A stretch of DNA of 9,329 bases from PCC-10605 sp964409355. Lineage in GTDB: Bacteria; Cyanobacteriota; Cyanobacteriia; Cyanobacteriales; Cyanobacteriaceae. Shown here one piece after another: positions 5,754 to 9,329 of this stretch. Below the pieces are notes generated by a model. The model was not told the DNA's origin and searched no databases. It saw nothing but the letters and a program-made list of their open reading frames with translations. The stretch lies in the NCBI GenBank assembly GCA_964409355.1, contig CAYPDC010000152.1:1-9329 (forward strand). The letters are read 5' to 3'. Position numbers and translations under genes: made by a program. Each line of letters begins with the position of its first letter. Position 1 is the stretch's first letter.

Positions 5754-6587
5754 TTAGAGCGTAGATTCTTGTAATGCCAATTCTAATTCTGTTGATAATT
5801 GTAACTTCTCCGCCCATGCTTGAAGGTAAGTAAAATCAAGTTCTGATTGTTGAAGTTTTAATATCCCTAAAATGTCTCGCCATTGTTGAGTTGATTGTTT
5901 TTGAGTTTGCCGATACCAAATAAGTTTTTGTAAAATAGTATCTTCTGCACTAGAAAAGTTGAGAGTTTCTCCTATTTCATTGACAGAAATTTCTTTTTTT
6001 CTTTCAAATCTTGATAGTTGAAAAGGATCATCATCTAATATAAAAACATCGATTTTCCAACCTGTCTCATTATCAATTAAATTAAACGATAGAGCCAATG
6101 CGATCGCCTCTCTCACGGCTATTTCACTAATATAAAATCGAGGAGAAAAAGCATCAAGTAATAGTTGAATATGACTTTCTTGAATATCCGCCACTAAATC
6201 AATATCCTGTGTGTAGCGCATTTCACCCCAAATACCACTAGCAACCGATCCTCCTACATGATAGGAAATCCCTAAAGATTCAAGAATTTTCGCCACCATT
6301 AAAGTTTCTTCTATTACCCCTGTCATAGTTATTTTGTCTCCTATGGATAATTTATGGATGTGATTTGAATCTAGTATTTTCTTGAAAAAGTAATAAATTT
6401 GTTGGCTTTTGTGGGGGAGAGTGGTTTTAGCAATATGCCAAGCAGTAGAACGGGCATCTAAGGTATTATGATTAAGATGAATAGCTTTTTTTGTGGCACT
6501 CCACGATCGCCACAGGTCAAACAAAACCATTTCCGAGATAATATCGGTATCTTCTGATTGAGTTTTATAGGTGCTAGTTGTTATCAT
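5754..6587 (-). CDS. Nucleotidyltransferase-fold protein with an extra N-terminal region
   Basis: The 277-residue product has two parts. Residues from about 88 onward resemble a family of roughly 190-residue nucleotidyltransferase-like proteins: YHVGGSVASGIWG at 109-121, RYTQDIDLVAD at 124-134 (metal ligands D128 and D130), a probable third acid D180 in WKIDVF, then AEDTILQKLIWYR (214-226) and QQWRDILGIL (234-243). The fold occurs in MNT and AbiEii toxins. The first 87 residues are not part of that pattern. An internal ATG at 6326 (residue 88) would give the usual length, so the upstream start may be wrong or the extension may be a fusion. The gene converges on the PIN module, and its last 241 bases are repeated at 4632-4872. 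Its role is unknown. Confidence 0.7.
   Translation of the reverse strand: MITTSTYKTQSEDTDIISEMVLFDLWRSWSATKKAIHLNHNTLDARSTAWHIAKTTLPHKSQQIYYFFKKILDSNHIHKLSIGDKITMTGVIEETLMVAKILESLGISYHVGGSVASGIWGEMRYTQDIDLVADIQESHIQLLLDAFSPRFYISEIAVREAIALALSFNLIDNETGWKIDVFILDDDPFQLSRFERKKEISVNEIGETLNFSSAEDTILQKLIWYRQTQKQSTQQWRDILGILKLQQSELDFTYLQAWAEKLQLSTELELALQESTL
5764..6004. repeat. Direct repeat copy B (241 bp), inside the full nucleotidyltransferase gene
   Basis: This is the parental-looking copy, because its similarity to copy A stops inside a longer open frame. Ten mismatches separate it from 4632-4872. Exchange between the copies would remove 1132 bases, including the intact antitoxin-PIN module, and leave the nucleotidyltransferase gene whole except for its last codons. 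Confidence 0.9.
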
Positions 6588-6694
6588 TGATAAATTAGAT
6601 TCGATCGAGCAGTAAAAAACATTTTAGATCGTTTTCATCACTTTTTCCCTGAACACCACAATAAAAAAATAAATTAGTTAAGATTTTTTAGATA

Positions 6695-7018
6695 ATGATA
6701 CATCCTCAATTAAAAGAAATTATGAGTCAAGTTAAACAATCTTTAATAGACTTATATCATGAACAATTAGACAAAATTATTTTATATGGTTCACAAGCAA
6801 GAAAAGATGCTCAAATATATTCAGATATAGATATTTTAGTCGTTTTAAAAGTGAATATTAATCCTTATCAAGAAATAGATAGAACAGGAGATATTATCGC
6901 TAAAATTAGTCTTGATTATGATGTTGTTTTATCTCGTCATTTTATTTCTTTAGAAAAATTTAATCAAGATAAAAACCCATTTTTGCAAAATGTCAAAAAA
7001 GAAGGAATAGTGATATGA
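6695..7018 (+). CDS. MNT-type minimal nucleotidyltransferase (antitoxin partner of HEPN)
   Basis: A 107-residue minimal nucleotidyltransferase: YGSQARKDA (31-39) followed by SDIDILVV (43-50) gives the G-S motif and the D44/D46 metal pair, with a likely third acid D76 in LDYDVVLS. In HEPN/MNT modules the MNT protein is the antitoxin, and in characterised cases it inactivates the HEPN toxin by adding AMP to a tyrosine. The stop TGA overlaps the HEPN start (ATGA, 7015-7018), so the pair is translationally coupled. Length and all catalytic residues fit an active enzyme. No clear Shine-Dalgarno is seen. The gene is divergent from the nucleotidyltransferase gene ending upstream at 6587. Confidence 0.88.
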   Translation: MIHPQLKEIMSQVKQSLIDLYHEQLDKIILYGSQARKDAQIYSDIDILVVLKVNINPYQEIDRTGDIIAKISLDYDVVLSRHFISLEKFNQDKNPFLQNVKKEGIVI

Positions 7019-7395
7019 AATCAGAAGTTTATAAATTAATAGAAAAAGCCAAAGAAAGTTTAACAGCTTTAGAAATCTTAGCTCAAAATAAACTCTATAA
7101 TTTTGCAGGATCAAGAGCTTATTATACGATGTTTTATATTGCAGAGGCTTTTTTATGGACAAAAGAAATGAGTTTTTCCAGTCACTCTGCAGTTATTTCA
7201 GCTTTTGGAAAAGAATTTGCCAAAAAAGAAATTGTCCCCCTTGAATTTCATCGTTATTTGATTGATGCCCAAGATAAAAGAACCCAAGGAGATTATAGTA
7301 TAGATGATGAAAGACAACTCAATTATGATGATGTCAGTCTTTTAGTAGAACAAAGTAAACTGTTTATTCAATGGGCTGAAAAAACTATTATCTAA
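7015..7395 (+). CDS. HEPN domain protein, toxin-side partner of the MNT gene
   Basis: A 126-residue, mostly helical HEPN protein. The hallmark SRAYYTMFY lies at 33-41, and the C-terminal half carries SHSAVISAFGKEF (56-68) and FHRYLIDAQDKR (78-89), followed by GDYS. HEPN proteins paired with MNT are often RNases with an R-x4-6-H active site. I find no such motif here: the R34 region has Tyr and Phe where His would be, and the other Arg residues are not followed by a suitably spaced His. This belongs to the PF05168-like branch, and its activity, if any, may differ. It is expressed with the MNT gene through a four-base overlap. Confidence 0.85.
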   Translation: MKSEVYKLIEKAKESLTALEILAQNKLYNFAGSRAYYTMFYIAEAFLWTKEMSFSSHSAVISAFGKEFAKKEIVPLEFHRYLIDAQDKRTQGDYSIDDERQLNYDDVSLLVEQSKLFIQWAEKTII

Positions 7396-7463
7396 AGCTA
7401 TTACCAGAAAAAAAAGAGAAGGTGTGATAGAGTTTTGAACTTAACTTTGTTTAAATATTTAAT

Positions 7464-7856
7464 TTGAGAAAAATCATAGTAACAATTACTGAATTGCGGT
7501 GTAATTTAGGCGATCGATCTATTGTTCCTGATATTAGTATTTTTACATGGGAGCACATTCCTAAAAATGAACAGGGAAGAATTGCCAATCGTTTCAATGT
7601 TCATCCCGATTGGGTAATTGAAATCTTATCCCCAGAACAATCCGCCAATAAGGTAATTAGAAAAATTATGTTTTGTCTGAGTCAGGGAACACAATTAGCT
7701 TGGTTGATTGATCCTGAAGATAAATCGGTGATAATTTTTAAACCAGAGCAAGTTCCAGAAATCAAATGTGATGAGGAGATTTTACCTGTTTTAGATAGTC
7801 TTAAAAATTTACAGTTGTCCGTTCAAGAAATATTTAGTTGGTTAAATGTTAATTAA
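7464..7856 (+). pseudogene. Uma2-family gene lacking its N-terminal third
   Basis: About 120 residues align with the C-terminal two thirds of a Uma2 protein: ELRCNLGDRSIVPDISIFTW (10-29), DWVIEILSPEQS (48-59), GTQLAWLIDPEDKSV (75-89), ending in LSVQEIFSWL. The presumed active-site D in VPDI and E in IEILSP are kept, but the N-terminal part (normally 60-70 residues, carrying the E-x-x-x-G element) is absent. The only start is a TTG at 7464 without a ribosome binding site, and the frame is closed by TAA at 7452-7454. It is therefore best read as a 5'-truncated pseudogene. It is not the missing half of the relic at 967, which belongs to another Uma2 subgroup. Confidence 0.7.
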
Positions 7857-7911
7857 TTGTTAGGGATTGTTGATGATAATAAGTTTTCAGCAAAAATTTG
7901 GGAAAATGTTT

Positions 7912-7917
7912 TATAAT
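7912..7917 (+). promoter_or_regulatory. Candidate -10 element for the second FkbM gene
   Basis: A perfect TATAAT lies 40 bases before the ATG at 7958, downstream of an alternative TTG start at 7898. If it is used, translation must begin at 7958, which agrees with where FkbM-like sequence starts. No convincing -35 is present. Confidence 0.35.
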
Positions 7918-7957
7918 TCTATCGACTCAAAAAAGATCTGAACCTAGAGAAATAAAA

Positions 7958-8752
7958 ATGGTGAAAAAGCCTTTATTAATGAACCTAAAACCCCTTTGGT
8001 TAAGAGAAAAAATTTATTGGAAACTATATTATAAAAATGCAGAAAAATATGGAGAACTATTCGAAAATGCGTCATTAGAATTTGCTCCTCAAATTCAACT
8101 TCAATTAATGCCTTCTGACGTAGGACATAAACATCTCGCCTTGACAGGATTTATTGAAAGAGATGTGACTTTGCGTATGGCAAAATTGGCAAAATTAGGC
8201 GGATTAATGGTTGATGTTGGTGCAAACTATGGCTATTTTTCTTGTTTATGGGCTTCCGCAGACGTTAATAATCGTGTTATTGCCTTTGAAGCATCTCCTA
8301 ATAATATCAATCCTTTACAGAATAATATTTCAAGAAATAAATTAGAAGAACAAATTACTTTAAAAAATTGTGCTGTCGGAAAAGAAAAAGGAATTTTACC
8401 CTTTACTTTTGGTTCATCTGAAAAACAATCTGGTTGGGGAGGCATTTTAAAAGAAAATGAAAAAGGTGATTGTGAAGTAGATGTTATATCTTTAGATGAT
8501 TATTTTTCTAGTCAAGAACAAAATTTAGTTATCAATGCTCTCAAAATAGATGTAGAGGGGGGGGATACACTCGTTATTCAAGGAGCAAAAAAATTATTGA
8601 AAAATCAACGAATCAAACATATCTTTTTTGAGGAAAACTTAGAAAGAATGGGAAAACTGGGTATTGAATCAGGCATAGCACAAAGTCTATTATTAGATTG
8701 TGGATACAAATTAGAAAAATTAGGAAAAGGGGAATTTTATGCAACAGTTTAA
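7958..8752 (+). CDS. FkbM family SAM-dependent methyltransferase with an internal G8 tract
   Basis: A 264-residue protein from the ATG at 7958. A TTG at 7898 would add 20 residues, but these look non-coding and contain a TATAAT. The class I methyltransferase core is clear: VDVGANYGYF (85-94) binds SAM, FEASP (110-114) ends strand two, VISLDDYF (176-183) and LKIDVEGGD (195-203) are the FkbM hallmarks, and FFEEN follows at 223-227. The DVEGGD codons contain G8 (8557-8564), so a one-base slip truncates the protein at its signature motif. It probably O-methylates a sugar. It shares only the motifs with the FkbM protein at 3357, so it is not a recent duplicate. No glycan gene is adjacent, and its nearest neighbours are toxin-antitoxin or Uma2 remnants. 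Confidence 0.88.
   Translation: MVKKPLLMNLKPLWLREKIYWKLYYKNAEKYGELFENASLEFAPQIQLQLMPSDVGHKHLALTGFIERDVTLRMAKLAKLGGLMVDVGANYGYFSCLWASADVNNRVIAFEASPNNINPLQNNISRNKLEEQITLKNCAVGKEKGILPFTFGSSEKQSGWGGILKENEKGDCEVDVISLDDYFSSQEQNLVINALKIDVEGGDTLVIQGAKKLLKNQRIKHIFFEENLERMGKLGIESGIAQSLLLDCGYKLEKLGKGEFYATV
8557..8564 (+). repeat. Homopolymer G8 inside the second FkbM gene
   Basis: Eight G in a row span the E-G-G codons of the DVEGGD motif. With nine G the frame ends at a TGA about 24 codons on; with seven G it ends about a dozen codons on. The other FkbM gene uses GGTTGT at the equivalent place, so the run is not required by the protein sequence. Confidence 0.9.
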
Positions 8753-8955
8753 ATTTTTGAAATGTCATAAATTTTTAGTTAAAAAAACCTAAAACCATAT
8801 ATCCTTTAGAAAAGCTCGATCACTAAAAGTGGCGCTGTTCGATCGAACTTCCTTGAGTTTTACTTATCACCAGTTCGATCGACATTATCCCAGAGGAATC
8901 AGTTATTTAAGAGGTAGCTCGATCGATTATAGTGATTAATGGACAGGAGGAAAAT
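8753..8955. other. Gap with a cluster of TCGATCGA palindromes
   Basis: No gene is visible in these 200 bases between the convergent FkbM and MazF genes. The octamer TCGATCGA occurs at 8839-8846 (within the 12-base palindrome GTTCGATCGAAC, 8837-8848), 8875-8882 and 8919-8926, with a broken copy TCGATCAC at 8816. Start-to-start spacing is 23, 36 and 44 bases. No stem with a U-tract typical of a terminator was found. Confidence 0.6.
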
Positions 8956-9321
8956 TTATCCGTTTCTTTCTTCATATTCAATCAAATTAGCAATAGCAGT
9001 TGCGATTTCAGCTAATTTCTCTGGTGATAAAGTACCCAGTTTACGAACACAACGTTTAACGTCAATACTTCTAGTTTGGAGGGCATCTGCCACGGATTTT
9101 TTTGCCAATCCATTGGTAGAATTAGCAGTAAGCTCTATATGCCAAAGGTTATTCGTAAATATTTCTTTCCAATCAGTGATCGGTACAACTAATTTTAATG
9201 GCAATTTCCCTAAAGCATCAGAGCTCATAATTACTACTGGTCGAGTTTTTTTGATTTCTGCCCCAATAGTCGGGTCTAAATTTACAAGCCAAATTTCCCC
9301 TCTTTGTGGCTTAATAGTCAT
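8956..9321 (-). CDS. mazF: MazF/PemK family toxin (mRNA endoribonuclease)
   Basis: A complete 121-residue MazF-type toxin. The family core is present in order: RGEIWLVNLDP (7-17), KKTRPVVIMSSD (24-35) with the presumed catalytic R27, VVPIT (45-49) with the presumed T49, and the C-terminal GLAKKSVADALQTRSID (71-87) followed by an amphipathic helix. MazF toxins cut single-stranded mRNA at short sequences and are neutralised by a MazE-like antitoxin. The antitoxin would lie just upstream, to the right of 9321, outside the window, so whether the pair is intact is unknown. The gene converges on the second FkbM gene. Confidence 0.9.
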   Translation of the reverse strand: MTIKPQRGEIWLVNLDPTIGAEIKKTRPVVIMSSDALGKLPLKLVVPITDWKEIFTNNLWHIELTANSTNGLAKKSVADALQTRSIDVKRCVRKLGTLSPEKLAEIATAIANLIEYEERNG

Positions 9322-9329
9322 AGATATGT

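Noticed and set aside
6950..7162. Minus-strand frame across the MNT-HEPN overlap
   Set aside because: It is a hydrophobic-looking mirror of two well-supported coupled genes.
967..7856. Uma2 fragments at 967 and 7464 as two halves of one gene split by an insertion
   Set aside because: Their sequence patterns fit different Uma2 subgroups, and the joint parts do not complement each other cleanly.
7898..7957. TTG start adding 20 residues to the second FkbM protein
   Set aside because: The added residues show no family pattern and contain a TATAAT. The ATG at 7958 is the better start.
8233..8445. Minus-strand frame inside the second FkbM gene
   Set aside because: It overlaps the SAM-binding region of a clear gene and looks like a mirror of its codons.

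Overview
The window looks like chromosomal DNA of a low-GC cyanobacterium. CGATCG, the core of the cyanobacterial HIP1 octamer GCGATCGC, occurs about fifteen times in 9.3 kb, where roughly one would be expected at this base composition. The gene families present (several Uma2 proteins, PIN toxins with short acidic antitoxins, an MNT/HEPN pair, MazF, FkbM methyltransferases) are also typical of cyanobacterial accessory regions. I cannot assign a genus.

Layout. 1-1120 is a patchwork of broken genes: the tail of an unknown protein, a FitA-like antitoxin cut short by a stop codon, a truncated VapC-like PIN toxin in the opposite orientation, scraps of two antitoxins and the first 40 codons of a Uma2 gene. 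1174-1809 (minus) is an intact Uma2 gene. 2022-4112 is a two-gene surface-glycan unit: a Wzx-like flippase followed by an FkbM methyltransferase. 4291-5553 holds two paralogous antitoxin-PIN modules. The first has lost all but 28 codons of its toxin; the second is complete. Between them lies an inverted 3' fragment of a nucleotidyltransferase gene whose full copy is at 5754-6587 (minus). 6695-7395 is an overlapping MNT-HEPN pair. 7464-7856 is a Uma2 gene without its N-terminus. 7958-8752 is a second FkbM methyltransferase, and 8956-9321 (minus) is a MazF toxin whose antitoxin would lie beyond the right edge.

How it works together. The intact functional genes fall into two groups: surface-polysaccharide export and modification (flippase plus two FkbM methyltransferases), and toxin-antitoxin or nuclease-like modules. 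The modules appear to have been repeatedly inserted, recombined and decayed around the glycan genes.

The most interesting signal is that both FkbM genes carry an eight-base G or C homopolymer inside the coding sequence (C8 at 3739-3746, G8 at 8557-8564). These are the only runs of that length in this AT-rich window, and one-base slippage in either truncates the enzyme. This suggests phase-variable glycan methylation. The second notable structure is a 241-bp, about 96% identical direct repeat that brackets the intact antitoxin-PIN module and could allow its excision.
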